A stretch of DNA of 15,449 nt from DATAPE01 sp036265345 (GTDB lineage Bacteria; Actinomycetota; CADDZG01; WHSQ01), in contig DATAPE010000266.1 in assembly GCA_036265345.1 (NCBI GenBank), positions 1-15,449 on the forward strand, in the 5' to 3' direction. The translations under genes and the position numbers were made by a program. This document shows, one piece after another, positions 1 through 7,122 of this stretch (its first letter is position 1; each line of letters begins with the position of its first letter). The notes under the pieces are model-generated. The model was not told the DNA's origin. It did no database searches and saw only the letters and a program-made list of their open reading frames with translations.

Positions 1-177
1 CCCGGCGACTCGCGCCACTCCGAGCGCATCGCCCTTTGCGAGGCCACCCGCAAGGATCAGGTCCCTGGTCGACAGGGACATCCGCACGAGTCCTGTCGCG
101 ACCGCTTCTCGGTGCGTGACGTCCTTACCCGTAACGTCGACCATGCGGGCACGCGCCTCGGGATGATCCGCCGTCAC
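1..177 (-). CDS. moaC: MoaC, cyclic pyranopterin monophosphate synthase (N-terminal part)
   Basis: Only the first 59 codons are in the window; the gene runs off the left edge. MoaC works with MoaA in the first step of molybdenum cofactor synthesis, turning the GTP-derived intermediate into cyclic pyranopterin monophosphate in the cytoplasm. The visible part has the family's N-terminal pattern: the MVDV motif (residues 12-15), then GKDVTHREAVATG, RMS and the segment KGDALGVARVAG that leads into the catalytic core. I chose GTG at 177 because it is the only start codon upstream of MVDV in this frame before the stop region. The ATG of MVDV itself (about 144) would remove a short extension that MoaC proteins usually have. 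The gene follows moeA by 25 bases, so the two molybdopterin genes are probably co-transcribed. Identification is secure; the start is less so. Confidence 0.88.
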   Translation of the reverse strand, partial: MTADHPEARARMVDVTGKDVTHREAVATGLVRMSLSTRDLILAGGLAKGDALGVARVAG

Positions 178-218
178 TCTTCGGCCCCCATGTGGTTCGC
201 TATCACTCTTCGGCCCCC
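174..218. repeat. 16-bp direct repeat at the moeA/moaC junction
   Basis: The minus-strand 16-mer GGGGGCCGAAGAGTGA occurs twice, at 203-218 and 174-189, exactly 29 bases apart. The first copy holds the last codons and TGA stop of moeA. The second holds the GTG start of moaC, read in another frame. The 13 bases after each copy do not match. Between the copies a ten-codon frame opens at the GTG in the first copy and closes at the TGA in the second. Confidence 0.8.
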
Positions 219-1438
219 GGAAGCCTCCACACCTCGACTTCCACCTCGGTTCCCGCGTCCAAACGGTCGAGCTCGCGCGCGAACCGTGCGACCCCGTGAC
301 ATCCGACGAGGCTCGACTGGATGTGCGAGCCCTGGGGGCCGGTCGGAGTCGCCGTCCACTCCCCTTCGGAAATCGCTAGACGAACGCGCACGAAGTGCAG
401 ACGGCCCGGGATCTTCTCAATCGTTTTCTCAAGGCGCGCACGGATCACTGGGCGAAGCAGAGACGCGCACCCCCTCATCTTGCGGATCGCAGGTCTGACG
501 AACTGCTCAAATCCCACATGGATCGAGACGGGGTTGCCGGGAAGCCCGAGGAACGGAGTGTCTTTGATCTGTCCCAACACAACGGGCTTCCCCGGCTGCA
601 TCGCCACCCGCCAGAGAGAGATGGCGCCCAGCTCCTCGACGACATCCTTCACGAAGTCGTAGCGTCCAACCGCGACACCTCCGGACGAAACAACGAGATC
701 GGCGAGCGCGGCCGCGCGCTCGAACGCGTCTCGCACCGAGTCGCGCTTATCCTCGATCCGTCCCAATGGGATGAGATCGGCGCCGGCCTCCCGGATCAGC
801 GCGCTTAGGGCAACCGAGTTCGAATCCCGGATCTGCCCGGGGGCCGGCTGCGCCTCGGGATCGACGAGCTCGTCGCCGGTAACAAGCAACGCGACCTTGG
901 GCCCGCGCCGCACGGCAAGTGGAGAAAGCCCCATCGATGCCAGCACCGCCAGCTCTCCCGGCCCCAGTTCCGTTCCCGCACGAACGACGACCTGTCCTGC
1001 AGTGATGTCATCGCCGGCGGGGCGGACGTGCATGCCGCGTGGCATCGCGGCGCCGGCCAGCACGTAACCCTCCAGCTCGACCGTGTCCTCCACGCGAACT
1101 ATCGCATCGGCGCCGGCGGGAACGGGCGCCCCGGTCATTATCCGGGAGGCCGTCCCCGGGAGCACCTTCAGTTCGCCCGGATCCCCCGCCCGCACTTCTC
1201 CGATGACTTTCAGCTTCGACGGATGATCGGGCGAAGCGCCGGCAACGTCGTCAGCTCGCACGGCATAGCCGTCCATCGCCGAGTTGTCGAAACGAGGGAG
1301 GTCGTGTGGGGCGATCGCGTCTGCGGCCACGACCAGGCCCAGCGCATCCCGAAGCAGCACCTCAGTCGTGCCGACGGGAGCCACCGAATCCAAGACGCGT
1401 GCGCGCGCCTCATCGACGGTCAAAAGGTCGTCGGGCAC
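203..1438 (-). CDS. moeA: MoeA, molybdopterin molybdenumtransferase
   Basis: MoeA inserts molybdate into adenylylated molybdopterin in the last general step of molybdenum cofactor synthesis. The 411-residue product has the usual length (about 400). In order: linker and active-site motif RFDNSAMDGYAVRA (49-62), the GEVRAGD segment (80-86), IMTGAPVPAGADAIVRVED (100-118), domain with VALLVTGDELVDP (182-194), the MPT-binding motif SGGVAVGRYD (252-261), QPGKPVVLG (281-289) and GLPGNP (298-303). A beta-rich C-terminal domain IV follows. SGGVAVGRYD differs slightly from the common SGGVSVGxYD. The frame stays open upstream inside galU, but GTG 1438 is the first start after the galU TAG (1440-1442), gives family length and leaves only one base between the genes. 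Translational coupling to galU is therefore likely. It sits in a galU-moeA-moaC operon. Confidence 0.95.
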   Translation of the reverse strand: MPDDLLTVDEARARVLDSVAPVGTTEVLLRDALGLVVAADAIAPHDLPRFDNSAMDGYAVRADDVAGASPDHPSKLKVIGEVRAGDPGELKVLPGTASRIMTGAPVPAGADAIVRVEDTVELEGYVLAGAAMPRGMHVRPAGDDITAGQVVVRAGTELGPGELAVLASMGLSPLAVRRGPKVALLVTGDELVDPEAQPAPGQIRDSNSVALSALIREAGADLIPLGRIEDKRDSVRDAFERAAALADLVVSSGGVAVGRYDFVKDVVEELGAISLWRVAMQPGKPVVLGQIKDTPFLGLPGNPVSIHVGFEQFVRPAIRKMRGCASLLRPVIRARLEKTIEKIPGRLHFVRVRLAISEGEWTATPTGPQGSHIQSSLVGCHGVARFARELDRLDAGTEVEVEVWRLPGAEE

Positions 1439-1439
1439 A

Positions 1440-2324
1440 CTAGTCCTGTCTGCTGGTGATCTCTTCGAGGAACTCTCGCAGCGGCTTCGCCAGGTCATCG
1501 CGGCCCAGCGCCAACTCGATCGTCGCCCGCAGGTAATCGAGCTTGTTGCCCACGTCGAAGATGGGTCCCCGATACACGTACGCGTACGCACCCTTGTCCT
1601 GCGCGAGAAGCCTGATCCCGTCGGTCAGCTGGAGCTCGCCGCCCAGTCCGGCGTTCGTTGACCTGATCGCATCGAAGATGTCGGCTGTGAACAGATAACG
1701 GCCCACCGAGATCAGGTTCGACGGCGCGTCTTCCTGCTGCGGTTTCTCCACCATGTCCAGGATGCGAATGGCATCGCCGGAAGCCGGTCCCGGCGAGATG
1801 ACTCCATAGGAGGAAACGTTCTCCGGAGCTGTCTCCTGCACCGCGACTACGCTGCACCCCGTTTCTTCGAAGATGCGCATCATGCCGTCGATCAGATCGG
1901 TCTCGCCATGGACGGCTTCGGGAACGATCTGGTCGCCGACCATCCCGACGAAGGGGGCATCGCCAACATGTTTGTCCGCCATCAACATCGCGTCCCCAAA
2001 GCCAGCGGGCTCCTTCTGTCGAACGAAGCAGATGTCGGCGAGTTCCCCGATGGCGCGCACTTCCTCCAGCTCCTCGCTCTTGCCAACGCGTTCGAGGTGA
2101 TGCTCGAGGTCGAGCGAGCGGTCGAAGTGGTCCTCGAGCGTCGTCTTGCCGCGGCTGGTGATGATCAGCAGGTCATCGAGCCCGGCTCGGACCGCCTCCT
2201 CGACGACGTACTGGATCCCGGGTTTGTCGATGACCGGCAGCATCTCTTTCGGCTGTGACTTCGTCGCCGGGAGAAAGCGGGTGCCCAGGCCAGCAGCGGC
2301 GATCACTGCCTTACGAACCGACAA
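1440..2324 (-). CDS. galU: GalU, UTP--glucose-1-phosphate uridylyltransferase
   Basis: Makes UDP-glucose from UTP and glucose-1-phosphate, a precursor for cell-envelope and storage glycans. The 294-residue protein is of normal length. It opens with the nucleotidyltransferase signature GLGTRFLPATKSQPKEMLP (12-30). It keeps the metal-binding Asp131 in the VGDQ segment, the sugar-binding VEKP...APSNL...GRY block, and the C-terminal GPIFDVGNKLDY that holds the second metal-binding Asp. Two positions look unusual: the segment normally GLGHA reads GFGDA (108-112), and the LGDD/LPDD segment reads VGDQ. The start is TTG at 2324. A GGAGG stands six bases upstream and no better start follows before the signature. 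The gene lies 39 bases after the diguanylate cyclase and one base before moeA, so it is probably in one operon with both. Confidence 0.94.
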   Translation of the reverse strand: MSVRKAVIAAAGLGTRFLPATKSQPKEMLPVIDKPGIQYVVEEAVRAGLDDLLIITSRGKTTLEDHFDRSLDLEHHLERVGKSEELEEVRAIGELADICFVRQKEPAGFGDAMLMADKHVGDAPFVGMVGDQIVPEAVHGETDLIDGMMRIFEETGCSVVAVQETAPENVSSYGVISPGPASGDAIRILDMVEKPQQEDAPSNLISVGRYLFTADIFDAIRSTNAGLGGELQLTDGIRLLAQDKGAYAYVYRGPIFDVGNKLDYLRATIELALGRDDLAKPLREFLEEITSRQD

Positions 2325-2330
2325 CCGCGA

Positions 2331-2335
2331 CCTCC
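2331..2335 (-). promoter_or_regulatory. Shine-Dalgarno sequence for the galU TTG start
   Basis: A minus-strand GGAGG ends six bases before TTG 2324. It fixes the non-ATG start of galU. Confidence 0.75.
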
Positions 2336-2363
2336 GAACGATGGGGGATGTGCGCGGTGGAGT

Positions 2364-4400
2364 CTAGTTGGCCAGCTTCAGGTCGGGCGGCGACTTCTGC
2401 GCGGTGCACACGCGGTCGCGACCCTCTTGCTTGGCTCGGTAGAGCGCTTGGTCCGCGGCCTCTATAAGCGGTCGGAAGGCACGGCCATGCTCGGGATGGG
2501 AGGCGACTCCGATGGAGACCGTCAAACTGACCTGCTCCTCGCCCAGGCCCCCGAACTTCTTCATCTTGATCGCGTCCTGGATCTTGCCGGCGGTCGTCAG
2601 CGCGCCTTCCAGATCGGTCTCCGAAAGCAGACAGATGAACTCTTCGCCGCCGTAACGAGCGAAGGTGTCGACTTCTCGGAGCACCTTTTCCACGCGGCCC
2701 GCGAAGTCCACCAAGATCGTGTCGCCTCGCGGGTGTCCGTAAGTGTCGTTGACCGTCTTGAAGTGATCGAGGTCGAGCATCAGGATGCTGAAAGGCCGTT
2801 CGAACCGCTGCGCGGTCGCAAGCACTTGCCGGAATTGCATCTGGAAGTAGCGCCGGTTCCAGGCCCCCGTCAGTTGGTCCGTCAGGGAAAGCCGCTGCGC
2901 CTCTTCGTGCAACAAGACATTCTCGATCGCTGCTCCGCCCTGCTCGGCGAGGAACTCGACCGTTTCGAGGTCGCCTTGCGTGAAGCCGAAGCCGGGCTCA
3001 TTGCGATAAGCAGAGAGCACTCCCATGATCCGATCCTGGCTGTAGATGGGAACTGCGATCGAGACGGGGAACGCGGGTTCGGCGTGGGCGGGGCGGGGCC
3101 CGTTGTCGCCACCATCCGTCATGATGTTCGTTGCTCGCTCCGCTACCAGACCGACGATCCCTTCGCCGACCTTGATGCGGGTCAAACCAGCGGGCGTTCC
3201 GCGTTGGGCCACGGGGTACAGCTCCTCGCGCGAGGGCGTGAACATCCACATCGTTGCCGCGTCCGCGCCGACAGCTTCGGCCGCAGTGTTCAGGATGCTT
3301 TCGAGCATCTGCTTCATGTCGTGGGTCGAGCGCAGCGTCTCTCCAACCCGGCGCACCGCTCGGTGCAACTGATCGCGTGACGCGTAGAGCTCGCCCACGG
3401 TGTCGCTGAGCCTGTCGCTCATCTCGTTGAAGGCAGCAGCCACCTGACCCACCTCGTCCTCATGCTCCACCGGGATGCGGTGGTCGAACCTGCCTTCTGC
3501 GATGGCGTTGGCGCCCTCGGACAGCTGCTCGAGGGGGCGCGTGATGACCCGGGCCAGCAGATAAGCCAGAGCCGAAGTCCCGAGGATCGCCAGCACGAGC
3601 AGAGCGAGAAGGGAGGTAAGCAAACTCCGGGAGGCCTGCTCCAGGGGGGCTAACGGTGTGGACGCCACCAGCCAGGTACCTCCTCCGAGATTCGCGGCCT
3701 CCGCGATACTCCGGCCCTCCAGTGTGGTGTTGAAGGTGGTGCCTGTGCGGGGAATGGTCATCAGTTGCGCCCTCTGGATGTCCAACGTGGAGGCGATAAC
3801 CCGCCCCTTATCCCCGTTCCTCACCACTACCGACAGCCTCACGGGGGATGAGCCCGAAGAGGGAAAGAGCAGACCAGAGTCGACCCAGAAGCCAGCCTGC
3901 AGGTAACCCACCGGCGTGATGAGGCCGGGCGGTGTGATCGGGGTGGGGGCCGTGCGGTGAAAGCCGGGCCCCGTCTGGTCCGCGGAATTCACGATCTCTG
4001 ACGAGGTTGGCTGGGGAACCGATTTCAAGAAGTCCGGCTTCTTGTTGTTCAGCGTGGCCGAGGCCACCGGTACGCCGGCGACATCGGTGACGATCAGAAA
4101 GTCCAGGTCACTGCTCTGGGCCACCAGTGTCGAGAGATACCGATCGAGCTGAGCCCGCTGCCCCTGCGCCACCAGTGTGGCTAACCGGGGGCTCCCCGCC
4201 AGGATGGTCACACGGCTGGAAACCGCTCCCGCTTTAGCGTTGTAGTACTGGGCAAAAGCCTCCAGAGAGGGCTTCAGGGGAAGCTCGGCACGCCTGGTGA
4301 TGTCGCCGGAAAGGACATTTTGGACAAGGAAGCCCGCCATCAAAAGCGTCAGCAAGATGGGGGCCACGAAATACAGGGTTAGGCGGCGCTGAAGGCTCAT
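2364..4400 (-). CDS. Membrane sensor diguanylate cyclase (extracytoplasmic sensor-HAMP-GAF-GGDEF)
   Basis: Predicted to make cyclic di-GMP from two GTP in response to signals. The 678-residue order is: membrane helix 9-29; extracytoplasmic region about 30-258, probably Cache-like (inferred from length and position); second helix about 261-284; HAMP 281-334; coiled linker; GAF about 363-496; GGDEF domain about 505-668. The cyclase looks active. It has LDLDHFK with metal-binding Asp543, the active-site GGEEF at 584-588 and the inhibitory-site REVD (RxxD) at 575-578, correctly spaced for product feedback. There is no EAL or HD-GYP domain. ATG 4400 fits the start of the first helix; AAGAGG stands only two bases upstream, an unusually short spacing. 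The gene is first in a probable operon with galU, moeA and moaC. That position is odd, since I recall a 5-formyltetrahydrofolate cyclo-ligase between fmdB and galU in actinobacteria. Confidence 0.93.
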   Translation of the reverse strand: MSLQRRLTLYFVAPILLTLLMAGFLVQNVLSGDITRRAELPLKPSLEAFAQYYNAKAGAVSSRVTILAGSPRLATLVAQGQRAQLDRYLSTLVAQSSDLDFLIVTDVAGVPVASATLNNKKPDFLKSVPQPTSSEIVNSADQTGPGFHRTAPTPITPPGLITPVGYLQAGFWVDSGLLFPSSGSSPVRLSVVVRNGDKGRVIASTLDIQRAQLMTIPRTGTTFNTTLEGRSIAEAANLGGGTWLVASTPLAPLEQASRSLLTSLLALLVLAILGTSALAYLLARVITRPLEQLSEGANAIAEGRFDHRIPVEHEDEVGQVAAAFNEMSDRLSDTVGELYASRDQLHRAVRRVGETLRSTHDMKQMLESILNTAAEAVGADAATMWMFTPSREELYPVAQRGTPAGLTRIKVGEGIVGLVAERATNIMTDGGDNGPRPAHAEPAFPVSIAVPIYSQDRIMGVLSAYRNEPGFGFTQGDLETVEFLAEQGGAAIENVLLHEEAQRLSLTDQLTGAWNRRYFQMQFRQVLATAQRFERPFSILMLDLDHFKTVNDTYGHPRGDTILVDFAGRVEKVLREVDTFARYGGEEFICLLSETDLEGALTTAGKIQDAIKMKKFGGLGEEQVSLTVSIGVASHPEHGRAFRPLIEAADQALYRAKQEGRDRVCTAQKSPPDLKLAN

Positions 4401-4477
4401 ATCCTCTTTCTTGGCGGGGTTCTCGTCTGTTAGAGAGTTTCACTTTACATAGCCACGGCGATGAGAGAATGGGCCAG
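4401..4477. promoter_or_regulatory. Divergent intergenic region between the diguanylate cyclase and fmdB
   Basis: These 77 bases must hold promoters for both outward-facing genes. The stretch is more A+T-rich than its surroundings, with TTTACATA at about 4445-4451 as the most promoter-like part. I find no convincing -35/-10 pair at 16-18 base spacing on either strand, so I place no exact promoter. Confidence 0.35.
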
Positions 4478-4858
4478 ATGCCGGTATATGAGTACGCTTG
4501 TACGACGTGTGGGGAGCGAACTGAGGCCCGCCAGACGTTCGATGATCCCCCTTTAGAGGAATGTCCCATTTGTGGAGGCCCCCTCCGCAAGCTGTACTCG
4601 CCGGTCGGGATCGTGTTCAAGGGGTCCGGCTTCTACTCCACCGAGTCCAAGAGAGATTCGAGAAGCCGCGATGGTCACGCGGCAGCCTCCTCCAACAGTG
4701 ACAAAGCCGACAAAAGGAAAGAGAGCAAAGGGTCCGAGGCGGGCTCCGGCTCCGGTGACAGCTCGGCAGCGGCGGCTGGCTCGACCACGGGATCGGGCTC
4801 AGGGTCGGGTTCTAGCTCGGGATCTGGCGGAACGAGCACCTCGGACAAGTCCGGCTAG
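4478..4858 (+). CDS. FmdB-family zinc-ribbon protein with Ser/Gly-rich tail
   Basis: The first 45 residues form an FmdB-type zinc ribbon: MPVYEYAC at the start, with CxxC pairs at Cys8/Cys11 and Cys29/Cys32 that should bind one zinc, then GPLRKLYSPVGIVFKGSGFY. FmdB was named as a putative regulator of formamidase; the biochemical role of this common small family is not settled. From about residue 54 to 126 the protein is low-complexity: first charged and Ser/Lys-rich, then almost only Gly, Ser, Ala and Thr with GSGSG units. The tail is probably disordered and longer than in most relatives. I prefer ATG 4478 over ATG 4469 because FmdB proteins begin MPxYEY and an AGAGA purine run lies nine bases upstream. 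It is transcribed alone, divergent from the cyclase. Confidence 0.88.
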   Translation: MPVYEYACTTCGERTEARQTFDDPPLEECPICGGPLRKLYSPVGIVFKGSGFYSTESKRDSRSRDGHAAASSNSDKADKRKESKGSEAGSGSGDSSAAAAGSTTGSGSGSGSSSGSGGTSTSDKSG

Positions 4859-4893
4859 GCCGCATATCCCGATTTCGAGGTCGCAGAACCTGG

Positions 4894-4917
4894 CCAGGCT
4901 CGCAAAAATCAGCCTGG
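4894..4917. other. Hairpin at the convergent 3' ends of fmdB and uppP
   Basis: A perfect 7-bp inverted repeat, CCAGGCT (4894-4900) and AGCCTGG (4911-4917), has a 10-base loop and contains the uppP stop codon. No T-tract follows on either strand, so it is not a standard intrinsic terminator. It may still slow polymerase or protect the 3' ends. Confidence 0.45.
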
Positions 4918-5763
4918 GATGCTCCAGCCCCGGACGCCGGCGATGATCAGGGCAAGGACGAAGACCGCCATCGCCACGCGATAGATCACGAAGGGGGCGA
5001 AGCTCCCCCGGCGGACGTAGCTGAGCACCAGCCAGATGATCAAGAAGCCCGTGACGGCGGACGCCACAACGCCCCAGAAGAACGGCCACGCGAACCCCGC
5101 CGGGAGGCCTCCCCCGCCGGCGAGCGAAGCGGCTTTCGAGGCTCCGGCCCCCGCGATGATCGGCAACGCCAATAGGAAGGAGAACCGAGCGGCCTCCGAC
5201 CGCTCTATCCCCAGAGCGCGGGCCGCCGTGATCGTTACCCCCGACCGGGACACCCCGGGCTGGAGTGCTGCCGCCTGTGCAACTCCAACGAGGATCGCAT
5301 CCCTGAAGTTCAGATCGTCCATCTCCCGGCGCTGGCTGAAACGCTTGTCCACGACGTAGAGGATGACTCCGAAGACGGCCAGCATGATCGCGATCAGTCC
5401 GGGTTCACCCAGCTTCTTCTCGATGACGGTTTCGAACGCCGCCCCCGCGATCGCACCCGGGATCGTCCCGACGACCAACAACCACGCGATCTTCTCGTCG
5501 GTGCCGCGTATCGCGCGATGGCCTATCGAACGGAACCAGGCCCCCAGATACCGCACCACGTCACGCCAGAAATAGACGATCGCACCGAGAAGCGTGCCCA
5601 TATGCAACGCAACATCAAATGTCTTATTGAAGACGGGATGAACGAGTAGGTAGTGCCAGTTGAACAACCACGGCACCAAGATCAAGTGCCCTGAGCTCGA
5701 CACCGGGGCGAACTCGGTGATCCCTTGAGTCATACCCAGAACGATGGCTTGAAGGACGCTCAC
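4909..5763 (-). CDS. uppP: UppP (BacA-type), undecaprenyl-diphosphate phosphatase
   Basis: A polytopic membrane enzyme that dephosphorylates undecaprenyl diphosphate, recycling the lipid carrier used for peptidoglycan and other wall polymers. Overactivity gives bacitracin resistance in known members. The 284-residue length is typical. Catalytic motif one, QGITEFAPVSSSGH (13-26), carries the Q/E-xxx-E residues Gln13 and Glu17. Motif two is PGVSRSG (169-175) with the catalytic-region Arg. About seven to eight hydrophobic helices follow the family pattern. The start is GTG 5763: an AGGAG (5772-5776) lies eight bases upstream, inside the last codons of tldE, and only three bases separate the tldE stop from this start. 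It is the last gene of the tldD-tldE-uppP operon and converges on fmdB. Confidence 0.95.
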   Translation of the reverse strand: MSVLQAIVLGMTQGITEFAPVSSSGHLILVPWLFNWHYLLVHPVFNKTFDVALHMGTLLGAIVYFWRDVVRYLGAWFRSIGHRAIRGTDEKIAWLLVVGTIPGAIAGAAFETVIEKKLGEPGLIAIMLAVFGVILYVVDKRFSQRREMDDLNFRDAILVGVAQAAALQPGVSRSGVTITAARALGIERSEAARFSFLLALPIIAGAGASKAASLAGGGGLPAGFAWPFFWGVVASAVTGFLIIWLVLSYVRRGSFAPFVIYRVAMAVFVLALIIAGVRGWSIPG

Positions 5764-5766
5764 GTG

Positions 5767-7122
5767 TCACTCTCCTGCAACGGTCATCTCCGAGATCAGC
5801 GTAGTGGCACCACCAAAGGAGCCGCCGAAGGGAAGCCATCGCAGGTCGTCGCCCACCGCGACCACGCCCTTGAGGATGTCGAGCATGGGAGCAGCGATGG
5901 TCACCTCTTTCACGGGCTGTGTGGGGGCACCGTCCTTCAGGAGGCGGCCCGTGGCGCCCACCGAGAAATCGCCGGAGATCGGGTTCGCTCCCGAGTGAAC
6001 GCCGTGGAAGTCCTGAACCAATAAGGCGTCGCCCGCCTCGCGAAGCAGGTCGTCGCGCGTCTTACCGGTCGGTGCGAAGGTCATGTTCGTGGGAGCGGGG
6101 TGCGGTGGTGACTTGAAGCTGGCGCGCGCGCCGTTGCCGGTGGAGGCTCGCTTCTCCCGGCGCCCGCTGACCACGTCGTAAAGGAAGGAGGTAAGCACGC
6201 CGTTCTTGATGACCTCCGTCCTTTGGGCGGGCACTCCTTCCGCGTCCCACGGAGACGAGCCGGGAGCACCTGGGATCGCCCCGTCGTCGACGAGCGTCAG
6301 CTCGCCGGCAGCAACCGTCTCCCCCAACCGCCCTGCGAAGAGCGAGCGGCCCTTCTGTACGGCCTCGCCGGTGAGCGCGCTGCCGAGGACGCCAAGGAAT
6401 TGACCCGCGGTGTAAGGGTCGAAGACGACGGGCATGCGGCGAGAGGGAATCTTGTGCGCGCCGAGCACATCAAGCGCGCGTGCGGCCGCCTTACGGGCTA
6501 CATCTTCCACATCGAGGGCGGCCAATCCTCGCGCGAGCCCGAAGTCGAAACCGACCTCGGTGTCGCCATCGGCTTCTGCGATAGCTAGGGCGTAGCACCA
6601 GGCATCGGTACGGCGATAGATGCCCGAGACGCCGGCCGAGCTTGCGATGGCCACCTCCAGATCGGAGTCTGCGTACACCGCTTCTTCCACGGTCTGGATC
6701 CGCGGATCGGCCTCCCTGGTGGCCGCGTCCAGAGCCAGGGCCAGAGCGACCTTTTCGTCGGCCGGCACGCTCTGTTGCCGATCGTCCACGAGTGATCCGA
6801 TCTCTGCATATGGCCCCTCTGGCGCGTCGGCCAAGCCTGCGGCGGCATCGTCCGTTGCATAGGTTGCGTTATCACGCGCCTGTGCGATCAGATCGTCAAG
6901 CCCTTGAGCGGTTAGGTCCGTCGTGTACGCGAACCCGACCCGTTGTTGCGCGACGACTCGCACTGAAGCTCCGCGAGGCTCAGAAGACGAGAGGTTTTCA
7001 ACGTCCCCCGCGTAAGCCTTGACCTGGAAGTTGCGCTCGTGCGTCAAGAAAGCTTCCACTTCCTCATTGCCGGTGGCGCGTCCAGCGAGCTGCTCGGCTA
7101 CGGCGAGAAGATCTTCGGTCAT
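5767..7122 (-). CDS. tldE: TldE/PmbA-type subunit of the TldD/TldE metalloprotease
   Basis: TldE pairs with TldD in a heterodimeric zinc protease known in E. coli to mature microcin B17 and to degrade the CcdA antitoxin; here the substrate is unknown. The 451-residue protein has the family's size and layout. An N-terminal half has strands rich in short polar residues (SSSEPRGASVRVV, about residue 40). The C-terminal half includes VVFDPYTAGQFLGVLGSALTGEAVQKGRS, the GxIPGxxGSxPWDxEGVPxQRT block, STGNGARASF, and GANPISGDFSVGATG. It lacks an HExxxH motif, as expected for the non-catalytic partner. I chose ATG 7122 over upstream in-frame starts because it overlaps the tldD stop as ATGA, a typical coupling arrangement, and gives the usual N-terminus MTEDLL. 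uppP follows three bases after its stop. Confidence 0.93.
   Translation of the reverse strand: MTEDLLAVAEQLAGRATGNEEVEAFLTHERNFQVKAYAGDVENLSSSEPRGASVRVVAQQRVGFAYTTDLTAQGLDDLIAQARDNATYATDDAAAGLADAPEGPYAEIGSLVDDRQQSVPADEKVALALALDAATREADPRIQTVEEAVYADSDLEVAIASSAGVSGIYRRTDAWCYALAIAEADGDTEVGFDFGLARGLAALDVEDVARKAAARALDVLGAHKIPSRRMPVVFDPYTAGQFLGVLGSALTGEAVQKGRSLFAGRLGETVAAGELTLVDDGAIPGAPGSSPWDAEGVPAQRTEVIKNGVLTSFLYDVVSGRREKRASTGNGARASFKSPPHPAPTNMTFAPTGKTRDDLLREAGDALLVQDFHGVHSGANPISGDFSVGATGRLLKDGAPTQPVKEVTIAAPMLDILKGVVAVGDDLRWLPFGGSFGGATTLISEMTVAGE

Noticed and set aside
203..1591. 462-residue version of moeA starting at 1591
   Set aside because: The extra 51 residues lie inside galU in another frame, are low-complexity (Arg/Ser/Trp-rich) and match nothing in MoeA. 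GTG 1438 gives the family length.
2427..3380. Long plus-strand open frame (317 codons) opposite the diguanylate cyclase
   Set aside because: It is an antisense shadow of the GAF/GGDEF region in high-GC DNA. It has no recognisable domain or ribosome site, and the minus strand carries intact catalytic motifs.
4894..4917. The fmdB/uppP hairpin as a bidirectional intrinsic terminator
   Set aside because: The stem is perfect but short (7 bp), with a 10-base loop and no T-tract on either strand. It is kept only as a hairpin.
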